Shown here one piece after another: positions 10,545 to 24,236 of a stretch of DNA of 64,000 bases; the first letter of the stretch is position 1, and each line of letters starts with the position of its first letter. The notes under the pieces are model-generated. The model was not told the DNA's origin, did no database searches, and saw only the letters and a list, made by a program, of their open reading frames with translations. The position numbers were made by a program, and so were the translations under genes. Location of the stretch: NCBI GenBank assembly GCA_959347315.1, contig OY365807.1, forward strand, positions 16,442,874-16,506,873. The letters are read 5' to 3'. Source of the DNA: Bimastos eiseni. Taxonomy: Eukaryota > Annelida > Clitellata > Crassiclitellata > Lumbricidae.

Positions 10545-12290
10545 CTGAGAATGTGTCAATGGCTAACCTAGGAAATAAAAAAATGCAAATAGGACGACAC
10601 AATGTAACATGTATCACATCATGACAGAGGTAGCACAGTTTTTTTTAAATTTGTAACCAAGGTCAAGTGCAATCCTCAGAATCGAAAAAAGTTGTCCAGA
10701 CTTTGCAAACAATAATTATATCAATTCCTAACATGATCCTGATTATATTTCTGCTATTAACATAATTCTAACTAACATTGTGCTACTGTTATCATTCCAG
10801 ATCATTAATAATTACATCAGTAAAAAGTTTTACTTTCCACGGTTGCTAAATAATTTCATAAACCATTCAACCTCTATCTGCCAGTGTACTGCTAATCTGT
10901 TTACAAACGCATTTGATACTAAATGTCTACTGGTCTTTGGAATCTGCATAAAAATCTTGATTCTGTACTGATATGGACTTGTATTGAGTAGACTGAAAGT
11001 CTGAGACTCAAACAATATGAAAACATATACAAAACAGCTCAACCTACTTTTAGATGAAAACAAGGCTACAAAATCCATCACCACTTTAGTTGACACATTT
11101 CTGTTTCATAAACACACTCATGTAAATTATATATATATATATATATATGATGTATGTATGTATATATATATATATGATGTATGTTATATATCAAAGCAAA
11201 CACAATTCATATATAGAGGCTTGATTTGAAGTCGCTTGCTCTGGCATCAAAGTTCATTAAGAACAAAGTGCTCATGAAGCAAAAAGTGCTTAGCTAACTA
11301 GAAGTCACCAATGACAGATTCTAGAGTTCAATCAACTAGCTCTCATCGTCCATAGTTCTGTATAGTCAGAACACTAAATACACATCAGCTGTCTGGAAAT
11401 TATCTTAATGTCACACATCCTGTAGTAAGTGTAATTTCGAAATTTACACAGCAGTCAAAGATTATTACAGATGCTCAGTCAAAAGATAATTGATGGGCAG
11501 CTCTGATCTAATTCGCTTTCAGGTAAAGATAGAATGTTGAAAATGTAGGCAAACAGATGGGGTATGAAAGGGGCAGAGGAGGAAACAGGATTCAAAGATA
11601 AGTGGGGTCTATGTCCTTAGTACTTCTGTAATTAAGTAAATCTGGATAAATTTATAATTATTAGAGGGTCAGAGCAGCATGTGCAGCTTGTGTGGTTTAC
11701 CACAAGCACACAAAGGAGTCTGACTGCACACTACCTTAAGATCTGGAACAAGAGAGACTGAAATAGCCAGAAATCTATTAGTCTAGTGTAATCCCCAACC
11801 AGGGCAAAGATAATTCACCAATGTCATTTAGGAAACTAAGTCATGAATATATGGGAAGAGAAAGATCTCCATGGAAAGGGCTCATTGCATATGCCCAGTT
11901 GCCATCCCTCCTGAGTACTTCTGTAATTAAGTAAGTCTGGACTCAGACTAAGAAATTTATATCAACCAAATTTCATACTCGCAGCTTAGCTTATGGTATT
12001 GAACTTCTAATATCGTAGAATGCATCATAGAAAACACAGATCATCCTGATTCCGGACCTATAGAGGTCTAGGCATCATCATTATTATAATTAGAGCCAGA
12101 TTTAGATAGGCTAATAATAGACATAAGGCCCTTAAGGTTATAGGAACACTGACAAATATTAAGTTACCACAGAGCCTCTGAGACCACGAGATGTGCCCTC
12201 CCCCCTCTAGCCCTTCCCCAATTTTTAACCACTTGGGAAGCATAACAAAAAGCATTGAATAACCACCAGCATTGTATAACCACCTGCATC
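10545..12290. other. Non-coding, possible IRF first intron (part)
   Basis: Contains a TA/TG microsatellite (11128-11180) and a direct repeat of the 21-mer beginning GTACTTCTGTAATTAAGTAA at about 11620 and 11915. No gene recognised. Confidence 0.6.
11128..11180. repeat. TA/TG microsatellite
   Basis: Alternating TATA runs broken by GATGTATG. Confidence 0.85.
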
Positions 12291-12450
12291 ACACATACCA
12301 GCGGCATAGTAGAAAAGTGAACTAGTAGTAGTAGTAGTATAAGGACAATGTGTGATAAGATAGATCATTAGTGTTGCCATCCTCCGCTATCCAGGCTTAG
12401 GACTGGAAATGTCAGAGAGCGAACAATAGCAGAGCTCGAAAGTGAACTAG
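12290..12450. repeat. Dispersed repeat, copy 1
   Basis: Shares GATCATTAG, CCTCC, TATCCAGGCTT and TGTCAG blocks in the same order with 25560-25700. Both copies have a GTAGTAGTAG run just before the shared block. Confidence 0.65.
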
Positions 12451-12487
12451 TCAGCAAACATGGTTTAAAAATACTGTAAAAAAAATA

Positions 12488-12690
12488 GGTTGCATGCCTT
12501 AGCCTCGTGGTCTGCCTGGGAAAACTATCAACTGAGACAGAGGTCGGAGTTCAAAGCCTTGCCTAGGCATAATGATTTACACAACCCTGCCAATTTGACT
12601 ATGGGGTCATCCACTTAGTATGAGACAGGGGCTAACCCACAAACACATGCTTGGGTATGTGGTCTAAACTGTAATAACTATTTGTCTATT
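12488..12690 (+). mobile_element. tRNA-derived SINE-like element, family B
   Basis: A box-like TAGCCTCGTGG and, about 50 bp further, B box-like GAGTTCAAAGCC fit an RNA polymerase III promoter of tRNA origin. The body does not fold as a proper tRNA. No second copy seen in the window. Confidence 0.45.
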
Positions 12691-13257
12691 ACTGCCTTCA
12701 AATGAGCCACCTAACAAGTATCAGACAAGTACTACTGTGAGAAGTAGGACTGGGGAAGACCTGTAACTTGTATGCCACTGCCTTCTCAAAGTACAACCTA
12801 TTCAGAGGCACTCCTAGTGCAAATAGTCCACCAGAATTTTTCCCTGTTTGTGTACATACTAAGAGAAGAGCATCTATATAGTGATCATACAGACCCGACT
12901 CGACCCAAGGCTCAGAAGGTGATGGAGATTTTAACTGGCCACAAAATCGCAGACACTCAGACAAATAAGGTAAAACGGGTAGAATCCTCACATTTGGTAG
13001 ATACGACAGCCTTTTCACCTTGTTTTAATTGAGTGCTCTTCTCAGAACTATGTCTGCTGATAAAAACAAGTTTCACAACCTCTTACTTTCTACACGGGCA
13101 AATGAGGTCAGGGTCGCAGCAGTTAACGATCAACTAACCTAAATACACAGAAGATACAGTGTGCGAACATTCACACCCACAACTTTCCTTTACAGTTAAC
13201 AGCAATGCTATGTTTAAACACTATTATGCCACACACACGCACACAAAGTGATACTTC

Positions 13258-13480
13258 AAACAGTTGTGTGACATGGTGGCGTCTGATTGGTTAGAGCTGT
13301 TGACCTGCAACACGGGTTTGATCCTCGTCTGAAGAAATATCATTGTGTGTAGGGACCGTGAGTAAGTAATTCGTGGCCAATTGCTCTGCAATATAATTGC
13401 ATCTGCACCATCTGTGTGCACTTCTGAACTTAGAGCAAAATAAAAATGCAGATGTATTGTATAAACACCTATGCTAAACA
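13258..13480 (+). mobile_element. tRNA-derived SINE, family A, copy 2
   Basis: Head GTCTGATTGGTTAGAGC and B box GGTTTGATCC match copy 1 at 13640; the body shares GTAGGGACC, AAGTAA, CAATTGCTCTGCA and TGTGTGCAC blocks. It ends in AAATGCAGATGTATTGTAT. More diverged than copy 1. Confidence 0.75.
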
Positions 13481-13640
13481 GCAATATACACTGCTCAAAC
13501 CCCCTCTGCTCCATTGAATTCATAACCAGTGTATTTAAATCATTTGAAAACAAAACTTTGTTTCTCATTGAACAAAGCATTTCTTTCAAATAATGGCTTA
13601 AAGTTTATCAAATACTAAAGTCTGGTCCATGATCATACTT

Positions 13641-13870
13641 CGTGTGGCACGGTGGCTGATTGGTTAGAGCGGTCAGCCTGTAACGCTCAGTATGCGCTGA
13701 GCGAGCGGGTTCGACTCTCGTCCGAGGATTCAACTGTGCAGGGACCTCAAGCAAGTCCTTTGCGCACAATCGCTCTGCAGTACCACTGCAATTGTGCCTC
13801 GTGTGTGCACCTTTGAGCTGATTGTAAGGAGGGCAATATCAAATAATTCAGTTCTATTGTATTCTAATCA
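13641..13870 (+). mobile_element. tRNA-derived SINE, family A, copy 1
   Basis: A box TGGCTGATTGG within a Leu/Ser tRNA-like head (GGTTAGAGCGGTCAGCC), B box GGTTCGACTC, then a tRNA-unrelated body and a tail TTCTATTGTATT. This copy keeps both internal pol III promoter boxes. Related copies are at 13258-13480 and, inverted, 40510-40736. Confidence 0.85.
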
Positions 13871-14234
13871 GTTCTAACTCTTCACAGGCAACTAGTATTG
13901 AACCAGGCCAATCAGAATGTCTCTTATTGTACCAAAACTCCCAACTGCCTTTGATGGTTGAGTGCTTTCAGTTGTTGAACCTAACTTTTGGGCTCCCTTC
14001 CCTTATCTTTATTTCTTGTTCTCATTTCATGCTTAGGTGATTTCATAATCAATTTAAGACATGCCATTTTCAGCTGGTTCAAGCTCTGTGGCTTGTCTCT
14101 CTGTATCAGCCGACTGACCTTCTGGCTATTGGCTTACTTAATGGCTTGGCTTTGAAGCACCATCAGTTGACAACTCGTGCATTAGACTACATGGACTTCC
14201 AAGTTATGCTTGTTCATCTACAGATCGATTCATG

Positions 14235-14580
14235 AATAGCCCTCGGGTATTTGCATAGTTTCTGCATCGGGACTCGCTCTTCCGCACCCGGTCTGCGACT
14301 CAGATCCTCTGTGAAGACCGATTTCCATGTGCGGCGGATAAGGTTGAGTTTCGGCAACCGTGCTTTCTCAGCCGCTGGTCCGCAGTGTTGGAATGGTCTT
14401 CCACCTACCATTAGATTGGCTGACTCAGTAGACTGCTTTAAAACTAAGTTGAAAGTGTTCCTGTTTTCCAAGGCTTACCCTGTCCACTGACTTTCTGTTT
14501 AGGTTGTATAGCGCCCTTGTAATGGTTAGTGCCGCATTTACAGCGCCTAATAAATCGACGTTGTTATTATTATTATGGTC
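14235..14580 (+). mobile_element. LINE 3-prime fragment with ATT tail
   Basis: A 79-residue open frame encodes RAFSAAGPQCWNGLPP and CFKTKLKVFLFSKAY, the typical C-terminus of CR1/L2-like reverse transcriptases. It is followed by a short untranslated region with TATAGCGCCC and an (ATT)n tail. The 5-prime part is missing, as in most LINE copies. Confidence 0.85.
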
Positions 14581-15590
14581 CATAATTTCAATTGCATACA
14601 CTTACAAAGGCTACCACAACTGTTGTCAAACTGCCACATTCTAAGCTCACTTTCTTTATTGCTACATTATGTTGTTGTTCCTGCCATGCTATAGACAGCT
14701 ATGCTTAACACCGTTGTACTACAAAACATATTGTGGTGCTACACACTGGTATACTGCACCATTACAACATTTACCAGCTATTATAATATCCATCTACACA
14801 GGGTTAAAAGCAGGCTCCTTCCTGCAGTTTGAACCACTTCCAAAAATCTCCTTGGCAATAACATTAATAATATCAACAATGCTTCTTACGAACAACCTGC
14901 ACAAACATGCTCAGTAACACTATACTATCAGTAGCCATTGTTAGCAGATGATCTTAAATTGTGGGGTACCAGCCAGTTCTGCATCCTAAATGTTCAATTA
15001 CGTAACAGCACATGCTGAAAAACAAGCAGGAACAACACACAATCTAAGCATCATACCTGGCTAGAGACAAAAGAAAAGAACAAATAGTAGTAGGAAAATG
15101 AGGGCAGAGGGACTGAGATAAGAAATAAATAGAACATGCCGACAAAAGAAGAGAAGGAAAAGGAAAAGCAACAGCTGAAGCAGAAGATGACTACACAAGT
15201 AGCAGGAAGAAGATCAAAGAATGAGATATAGAGACTTAGAAGAATGAACAGAGGAACTAATAAATATTTCTTTCAGATGCTACATTTCGATTTGAACATG
15301 AAATAAATACCTCTGACCACCATTGATAACAGATTAATAAGAACATATGGGTGATTTATGTCTGTAATAAGCACATATCAACAAACTCATTATAACAAAA
15401 AAACCATATTAGACACCATTTCATCTTTAATGAAAAGATAAATTTTTTATAACCAAGGTACATTTCCAAAACAGAATGACCCAGAATCCCTGCCAATTAG
15501 GTTTCTACAGAAGTTTATACTTTTCAGCAAAGAACAGCATCAATTGCTTTGAATCACCAACCGACAAACACCATCACAAAAAATATAAGT
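14581..15590. other. Non-coding stretch
   Basis: AT-rich DNA without recognisable exon or repeat. Confidence 0.55.
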
Positions 15591-15596
15591 TTTAAA

Positions 15597-15738
15597 TATG
15601 GCTAACCGAATATTCGCTTTGTATTTGTTTCGGAGCCGAATAGTGGGCCAAATAGCTATTCGGTATTCAGCCAAATAGTTGGTCCAATTATTTGTATTCG
15701 GCCGAATAGTGAAAATCACTTATTCGGAACAGCCCTAG
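15597..15738. mobile_element. Short hAT-like MITE remnant
   Basis: Dense CCGAATA and GCCGAATAG motifs in both orientations; the right end reads CGGAACAGCCCTAG and the left GGCTAACCGAATA, a worn inverted terminal repeat. Flanks ttttaa on both sides suggest a target duplication. Confidence 0.6.
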
Positions 15739-18700
15739 TTTTAATCCACTCTTATTTTTCAGTGCCTTTATTTGAAACACAAAACCAAAGAGAGAAGCAA
15801 GTGTCCAACTATAAACAACAATTTCTGTCAAAGTTTGATGTGTGCAACTTAAATTCTGCAATGAACATCTTTCCCATTGAATACTAAAACACAATGTACT
15901 TTGTGTACTGCCATACAATGTACTTTACTGCATCTTACAGCACTGCATTGTACTTGAATTATATAAAGAATTAAAGTGTATTGTAAATAGAAATGTAACA
16001 TAATCTCATCACTCTCAACGTCCTCTACACATACAGGATGTTTATACTCCAAGGCCCATTCAACTAACCTCACATCCCTACAGTTGACCAGCATAATTAT
16101 ATGTAGACCTTCCCTATAAGCAGCTCAAAGAAATATCCGGTTCAGTCCTAACCAGCCTATAGAGCCAAGACACCACCAGCAGCTACCAGCAGCATCTCTT
16201 TCTCTCTGTATCTTACTCACTCACTTACCCCTACCCCTATCCTCCAGAGGGATTATCCAACTGAATCTGACCCACATCCTCTTATTTAGTTCACAGTTAA
16301 ATGTCAAGTTGGTATCAACCACCAACATTTGATCTTATTTTAAATCTAATCTCACATTGTAGCTCTTTGTTCTAAAAATGCTACAGGCATCAATGGACAA
16401 CAGGCATAGATAGCCTATCCCAAGGACTTCCTAACAAAGTCCAAAAGCCAGTTACCAACCAACCCAGAGCATGAATAATTGAATCTATGTGTGCAGCCTA
16501 TTAGGATCCGGTTTGGGATTTTTCCATAAAAAAAAGCATAGTGCTTTTTCAGTTAGGCAAAGAAAATTAACTGGAACTGCCAGATAACAACACTTCAAAG
16601 ACACAGTATCAACAATTGAAAATCTGGTCTCTTACATGGGCTAAGTAGCCAATATTTAGTGAATCAGAGTAGATAATACTAGATATGGCATGGGTTCTGT
16701 AATCCCTATCAACGCTCCAATGACTTAATGTATTAATGAATCAATCAATCAATCGCACAGTCAATCAAATCAATCAATCAAAGAAACACTCAATGAATGA
16801 ATGACTGAATAAATTAATCAATAGTTGAATGAATGAACAAATGAATAAACAAACAATGGAATGACTGAATAATGGAACCCTCAGATCTCGGCTCTGTATA
16901 CATGTACAATAATATTTTTAACCAAACTAAGTCAACACTTGTTTTCAGTAAAGTTTGCCTTCCTTTAACCACCGAAAGATCTCCGCGCACGGCGCACAGT
17001 AATCACCATCTGGAAAAAGCAATTCCGGTCTATAATAGCAGAAACACGCAGTCACTCACTACAGTATATTTTAAAATCACTTCTACACGTTCATTTCCCT
17101 TTTTTTTCAGCTCCTGAATTAACACTCAAAGCAAACATATTGTATTAAGGTAAGGTAATGTAACAAAAAACACGATAAGATATGGTCAATTAGAATAGAT
17201 AAGGTAAGGTCACCTGCGAATATTATAAGTAATTTAGGGCATGATACACTAATATAATACTTCGATGGCACCCTTGTCATCATGCACGAGGCATCAATTG
17301 ATATGGTCTGGTCAGGTATGACAAACTCGTAAGAACATGTGTGGGACGAAAAGGTAGTAGAATGTTAAAATGATTTGCAAAGTGCTTAAAGTTGCTCTAG
17401 TATTAAGATGATATCAACACCTACAACACTTCACCATCTTTCAAAAACTCTCCAGTGATATCTCAGGATACCAAAGGTAAGGTGGCATAAGCATAGGACA
17501 TGATACATAGATCCAAGGCATAGTTATCTCATCTCATGGCTTCTAAAGCACTTCTAAAGCCATATGCAAAAGACATCAAGTGATGATTGCTTCAAATTAA
17601 ACCACAGTTTAAAAATATTATAAACTAAATGAACATCAAGAAATGCAATAACTCATAAGCATATATGAGAGTATAATGTACAACCAACGATTCCTTGGGA
17701 AATTTACTTTGTCTTTCAGCTGATCAGATATCAGTCCAGAGGGTGGAAGGATCTGTTGGTTGAAAAACAGCATAAGCTACAACAGCCTCTTCATACAAAA
17801 CATGACACAAGGCAATGCCTAACAGCAAACTGTCGCTTTCATGTGGCAAGTGGGTTTCAGGTTTTGAAACCTGAATGTGGAGCTCAGAGGCAAATGCATT
17901 AGCAATGTGGCACTAAGCTGTAGAAAAGAAAAGCCATGACTCTCGTATTAATGGTCTTGCAGCTAAATGGCTAACCAACAAAGATGACAATAGCAACCCA
18001 AAAATACAACAATAGCAACCCCAAAAAAGGCTTGCAAGAAGCATGAACACTGGTTGCAGGAAGTGAAGTGAAAGAGGCATGCCATTTGATTGTCCCAAAT
18101 AAGTCAGGGTTAGAGTGAAACATCTAATGCTGCAACGTAAATGATCAAACTTGGACTTTAAGATTAAAGGCAGTGAAAACAGTTCGAGACTTTCTTATAT
18201 CCTCTGGGACTCACAATAAGAGTACTTTAAGAAGCTCTATATACATTTTCAGACACAATATCAAAAAGGACATGATAAAATGTGAAAAACAGAAAGGCTA
18301 TCAAAGCAATGTGATATTAAAAAGCTCATGTCAATCCAGGAAGCAATAGGCCATAGACAACAGGGATATTAAAAAATTAATGAAAAACCGAGGAATAATC
18401 GAAGCCATCAACACAATTTAATACTAAACGGTCATGAAGAACTGGAAAATGGTCAAAAAGCAATCCAAAGCGGTGTTTCCCTCAGCATTGAATAAGTAGT
18501 TGTATTTGGAGCTAACGAACACGCATGCTGAACATGATATGGAATGCTTACAGAAATAAGTAAGTAACTCAAAGTAAGCCGTTTATTGACAGAGCATCAA
18601 CAACATAAAATCCCAATGACAGCAGTCGACAGAATCTTCCAGTACACAAGGCAAAAGTCAAAAGGTCAACCCAAAATGGTCAAGTGGAGCCGCTGACCTG

Positions 18701-19840
18701 TCACCTTTCTTCCGGATACTAATTGGCAGTAGCAACACTGCAAAAACAAAATGCACTGCATGTGAGTATAATATACAACCAACAACACTAAGCATGATTG
18801 ATAGTTCAAGTCTTGGACCAACACATGATTGACAGACATGCGCAACAAAATAGAATTTTAACAAAACCATTGATTCACAGAGTTACTCTTCAGAAAGTTC
18901 TAGATTTAGCAACATTGGGTAGTAGACCAACAGCTTGGCATTGTTTGGATAGAAATCTGATTATCTGAAGCATCACATGTGAGAGACGCTCATTTGTATT
19001 CAGAGTTGAAAGTCATCATCTGTATTCATCATCATTGTACCTCAGAGATGTCATCCACTCTCTTGTGAATTCTCTTTCTCCGTCATCCCATGGAGTCATA
19101 TCCAGCACATCAACAAAACACACACATCAACGGAAAGTTCACAGACAGACAATGTCTGATAATTAATTAAACAGTTCATCAGCAGACGACGACTGATCCT
19201 TGAAATCCACTGACCGGCAGTGACCGTAAGTTGATTTCAACAAAACTATTATCCATTTCTTAACAACCAGTCAATATCATAGGAGAGACGTGATCAAAAG
19301 GGAAAGACGAAGAGTCAATATGATCATGAAAGACAGAACTGTTTCCGACAATCCCTTAAACTTTAACATTGATGAAATTTTGCTTCAAGTAGGTAAGTAT
19401 GTAACAGTCTATATGTCAAATGTATACATGATGCACACTGGTTGTTAACCTATGAAGAATCACGTGTTGGATAATATTTTAGCTCATGATTCAACTGCAA
19501 CTGGCACTATTCCTTCTAGCTGTTAATCCGTGAATAATTATGGGTAATACTTTATTTTAACGTTGCTATAGTGGTGGTGAAGACACTTTGACGCAGAGCT
19601 AAAATAGGCCTTCACATTAATTATACGAAACGGTCGACCAACTGCGTAACCTACACAGGAAGTTCGCAGCGGTCAATACTAAAATACACAAAAAATACAC
19701 ATTACCCATAAAATTTCTGTTTAGTTTTAATAATTGCAAATATACTTACATTACACGATGAATTAAACTTTAATAACTGCATATATACTCATTACTCACA
19801 TAGACGCGAATAAAGAAATTTTGAAATTCGAATTGAACGC
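15739..19840. other. Non-coding stretch
   Basis: Four kilobases with no recognisable exon. It includes a run of AATC/AATG tetranucleotides (16735-16860) and GGTAAGGT short repeats (17150-17215). Confidence 0.55.
16735..16860. repeat. AATC/AATG tetranucleotide repeat
   Basis: Imperfect run of AATCAATC and then AATGAATG units. Confidence 0.85.
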
Positions 19841-19849
19841 TTGTTTACA

Positions 19850-20035
19850 GTGACTTTTGTGTTCCATATTGAGGTCAACTTCTGTCCAATCACGCGCTTT
19901 TGCGCTGCAAATATCTGGGTCAACTTCAAATATCTAGGTAAAATTCTTTCCAATCACGAGTCTTACATTAAACTTGTCCAATCACGCGCCTTAAAAGTGA
20001 CGGACAAAGCATGTGACTTAGGTAATTATATAGAT
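19850..20035 (-). repeat. Dispersed repeat with three CCAATCACG motifs
   Basis: CCAATCACG occurs at 19886, 19950 and 19978. The right end, read on the minus strand, starts AATTACCTAAGTCACATGC and matches 24239-24300 on the plus strand, so this is a dispersed family in inverted orientation. Confidence 0.7.
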
Positions 20036-22210
20036 AGATAAGACTGTATGTATGTAACACTATTATGTACGCAGAGAAGTGAAAAAGGTTGCATTGGTAG
20101 AATCAGATTATATTTTAAAGCTATATTGTCGTGCAGAAATAAAGTGGTTTTGCACATCCTGGACTGTATAAGAGTTAAAATAGAATTACAAGGATGCTCT
20201 ATACTATCTATATGTACTGTACGTTTGCAACTGTGCTCACGAACATATGTGCGATTCACTCGTACGCACGCATGCATTTATATAGCCATCTTCGAAGAAC
20301 CTTTCGACAGGAAATGTTTCAATGTGATGGCACACGTGCAAGGCGTCTGCCGACTTTCACAGCTCTCCCATTCACTTGTCATTTTACACAACAATCGATC
20401 AAATGTTCAATAGTACGACAGACAGTCAAAATGGACATGTATTTACTTGGTAGAATTCATTGCGTTGAGCAGAGCCGCATTTGAAGAAGATAAAGCCACA
20501 CATATGAGTTAAATAAGTGACCTAAATAAGAAGTGATTCAAATGATTTTGTTATACTATTTCAACTAAACTGAATGTAAGCCTTGCAAGGCTTTCATTAT
20601 CCAGCAAGTCACGTCATCCTGTCCGGACAATCATAGACAGTGCCCGTTTTGCATTTAATTCTAGTCCGGCCTGTGCAACCCGGAATAAAAAAATTGATAA
20701 ATTTAAATCGTGACTTTTACATTTCCTCATTGAAACATGAAGGAGCCATCGTAGGTTGAAATAGCGAACACTAATAGGCACATGATGCATGCATCATACA
20801 CAATATGCCATATATTATCTAAACTCAAATATGTTTTCCCAAGCTTAATAATTAATATGTCAGATCAAAATAATTAAATCAAACAAAATTAAACTGATTA
20901 TGTTGTATTTGTGTGCAATTTAATTTAAATTGCTTTCCAGACTAACCATGGCAACTCTAAACTAAAGCAAGAAACTGAAGAATTGGTAGCAGCAGCATCT
21001 GGATTGCAAAACTTGTCACATTCAGAATTATCTAAAAGGAGCAGTAGCCAATAGGTGGAGAAAAAGTTGCTTTCTGTTCTTGATGTGTATGAAGAGATAA
21101 AAAAAATTGCACGGTCAAAGTGTTAATGAATAAATATTGATGATGAACAAATAGTATGTTGCCCGTTGTATGAACAGCATCTTGTGAGCAATCATTTTCG
21201 TACTTGAAGCACTTGACAAATTATTTGCAAAGCACCAAGGAACATGAACATCTCTCGCTTTTTTAGTTTTCGTAGAGCGAGATTTGCTGCAGATTTATAG
21301 TGTTGACAGTGTTATCAATAAATTCAAACACAGTAGTGATCAGACACGGTGCATGCTGTTTTAACTTTATTGATTAAGGCCTGCATATTGCAAAGTTTCT
21401 AATGAAACAATGGGAATATTTGTTATCTTGTAGCAAAATGTTGAATGCTATAGTCAGCAAATTGATATAACAGTAAAACAATAAAATTGTGAATAACTTG
21501 CAACCTTCGAATTAATCAACCAATTCCTACTTAAAATCATCATAATAATGATTAATGATGATTTGGTCTGCTGCAGGGGTTCCACTTTGCTAGTTATGCC
21601 ACAGTGTCCAGTTAAAGTGAGGTTATGACCAAATGACAAGGCAGAGGAAATGTGTGGCTTACAGAGGGTTTGCATGGTTACAGGACTGCTAGAGTTAGCT
21701 TTGTTTCTTTCGTTTTGCTTGTCAGTTATAACGTCATCATCATTGTCTCTTTAACTGATCTGAAAATCCGAAAAGTTACAATTGTTTATAACTAAATGGA
21801 TTCGCCAACAATTCTTACATTACCTTAACTTTATGGTAAGGGAGAGATAGGTAAGAGAAATCTGACTCTACAATTGGATCCTATCGTCACTTCTAAAGCT
21901 AATTTGTTCACCAGTCGCTTTCTTTGATATACATGGCCTTACATCTGCAGTTCATTACCAAATATCCAGCCATTTTAGCACTCTAACAACAAGCTCTATT
22001 GCTTTCGCAGTCACACTTAGTTCACTCTCATCGTTAAAGTGCTAAACAATGCATGTCCTCTAATGCTTCCAACTGTAAATGGTCTCTTCAAATTAGAAGC
22101 ATAATAAACCTCAACGAACTAGCACTTGAACACTTGAACATTCAAAAACAATACAAATCATGAATACAAAATTCAAAAGGCTGACTGAATTTATACCAGC
22201 TACCATAAAT
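20036..22210. other. Non-coding stretch
   Basis: No recognised gene. A coding-like plus-strand patch with an in-frame stop at 20940-21125 is reported as a finding. Confidence 0.55.
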
Positions 22211-22214
22211 ACAT

Positions 22215-22480
22215 GTAATGTATGCAATGTAACCAAACATTTATATAGCACCCCTACAAGATACTTACTCAGAGGCGCTGCGGCCTATGTGATGTTAACT
22301 GTAATTTCACTAGAATAATTTACATCCGTTACCAAAACAATGAACAGCAAGCTGAAAGAGTCGCCAGTGGTGGGCCCGCGCACAAGTGCGGAACCAAACA
22401 ATGGATTCCCGTTGACAGCTGACAGATGGCATGGATGTTCGGATGACTTCACAAAGCCAATATCATAATGGACACACAGA
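22215..22480 (-). mobile_element. LINE 3-prime end fragment
   Basis: On the minus strand it ends in GGGGTGCTATATAAATGTTTG followed by TTACAT repeats. The upstream part (GCTGAAAGAGTCGCCAGTGG on the plus strand) matches 31175-31205, so both are copies of one family. Confidence 0.65.
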
Positions 22481-23469
22481 GTAATTCTACTGTCAGTACA
22501 TGTCAGATTGCCCTGAATAAGGTTTCATAATAGGGAATCCAGTTAGTAGGCCTATGTATGCCTACATCCACTATGCACAGCACACACGAACAATTACGTA
22601 GCCAAGCAACTACGTATTTACAATAACATATATGCGTGTATCGAAGTCTGGTTTCATCTATACATGCTTAGCATGTATTCGTCTATTTATGCATGAATGC
22701 ACCTAATGCCATGTATCACATCGTATGTGTGTTAGATTCAATGTATAGATCATATTAAAGGAATTCTAAATGATCTACATAATAATCATCCTATAACTCT
22801 TATAACACCACCGTAATAATGCTTCTAAAGTCAACAGTTACTGCTAAGCAAAGTCAAGTTGGACTCCATGGCGATCGAAGGTGAGTCCAGATGAAAGCCA
22901 AGAGGGAATCTGAAGACCATTTGAACAAGAAATTAACAGCCCATCAAGGATACAAGAAGTGTAGAACAACAAGCAATACAGTCCAATGCAAATGTTTTGC
23001 TCTTGATATTTGAAGTGATCTTGATGAAATATAGTAAGAGAGACGAGTGTGCTTAATTTGAAGATCTGCATGGAACCTCATCGAATATGAACGATGCAAA
23101 TGGCCGTCATAGACAATGTACTTTCATTTATTATTTAGACTTTCAAGAAATGGCTAATGGGTAATGACCAAAGTCAGAAGAGCACATCGCTCATCTGTGT
23201 TCCACTCTCATACAGCGAAGGGAAGATGGCTAACAACAAAGCAAGAGTTGCAAACATGTATCTTGAATACTAGAATAAGAACACACAAAGACACTCAAAA
23301 ACACACCTAACAATTACAGTTACATTACAGTTGCAGTTACATTACATACAACTAAGACAGAGCTCATAGTGACTGCTTCGTAACCTTGATAAAATAATAC
23401 TAATAAATTTATTTACTTTTCCAACTGACAAACCACAGTATGATTACAAGTACAGTATGAACGACATGT

Positions 23470-23665
23470 GTGAATGAAGACAAATTTTTATACAGCACTG
23501 AGTTGAATTACCTGTCACCAGCCATTACATTATACTTCTAATTTAATCAACGCCGCCTAACAAAAGAGAAGGACTAGTCAACCTTACGGGGATATGGGTA
23601 TTGAACTCGGTTCCTCAGCTCTACGTTCCAATGAGTTACCGATTGCTTTACATCCCCATGTAAGA
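23470..23665 (-). mobile_element. tRNA-derived SINE-like element, family C
   Basis: On the minus strand an A box-like GTAACTCATTGG is followed about 30 bp later by the B box GAGTTCAATACCC; the tail reads CAGTGCTGTATAAAAATTTG. The tail recalls the GCGCTATATAAA ends of the local LINE fragments. Confidence 0.5.
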
Positions 23666-24236
23666 CTTCTATACAATGACCCATCCATAGCTAAGATCCA
23701 GCTTAAGATACAAAGATACAAGTTGTAAAGTCTATAACATCCATTTCCCCTCATTGGCATTGGTAAAATGAGCGGTGGTACAGATGGACACCTTGCAGGC
23801 TGCCATACAGTTAAATTCGTCTCCTGTTAAACTTGTTATCATCTGTTACAAAGTCTATATCACGTAATCATACTGTGGTTTGTCAGTTTGAATAAACAAA
23901 TAATATATAACTGAATAACAATCCAGTTCAACATAATGCAGTACAAATGGACAAAACTCAGCACTGCTCAGATGAGATTTTCCCCTTAGAATAATCAACA
24001 TAACATCAGGAGCAGATATGAGCAAATGCTCACACAAGACCAAACTGACACACTGCGGCAAAGTGAGCCTGACCAGACACCTAGTAACTTGAATCTTGCA
24101 GGTCTACTCAAGGGAATATCGCCCTTGCATGGTGACTGTGAGCAAGTTTTTACAACAAATTTTAGCTTTACCTGGTTTCATAAATCACTTCCTTATATCC
24201 ATAAATTCCTTCCTTATATACTATACAGTCAACAAT

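Noticed and set aside
13641..13730. Possible functional tRNA gene
   Set aside because: Box A and B are good, but the acceptor stem and anticodon arm do not pair and related copies share a SINE body.
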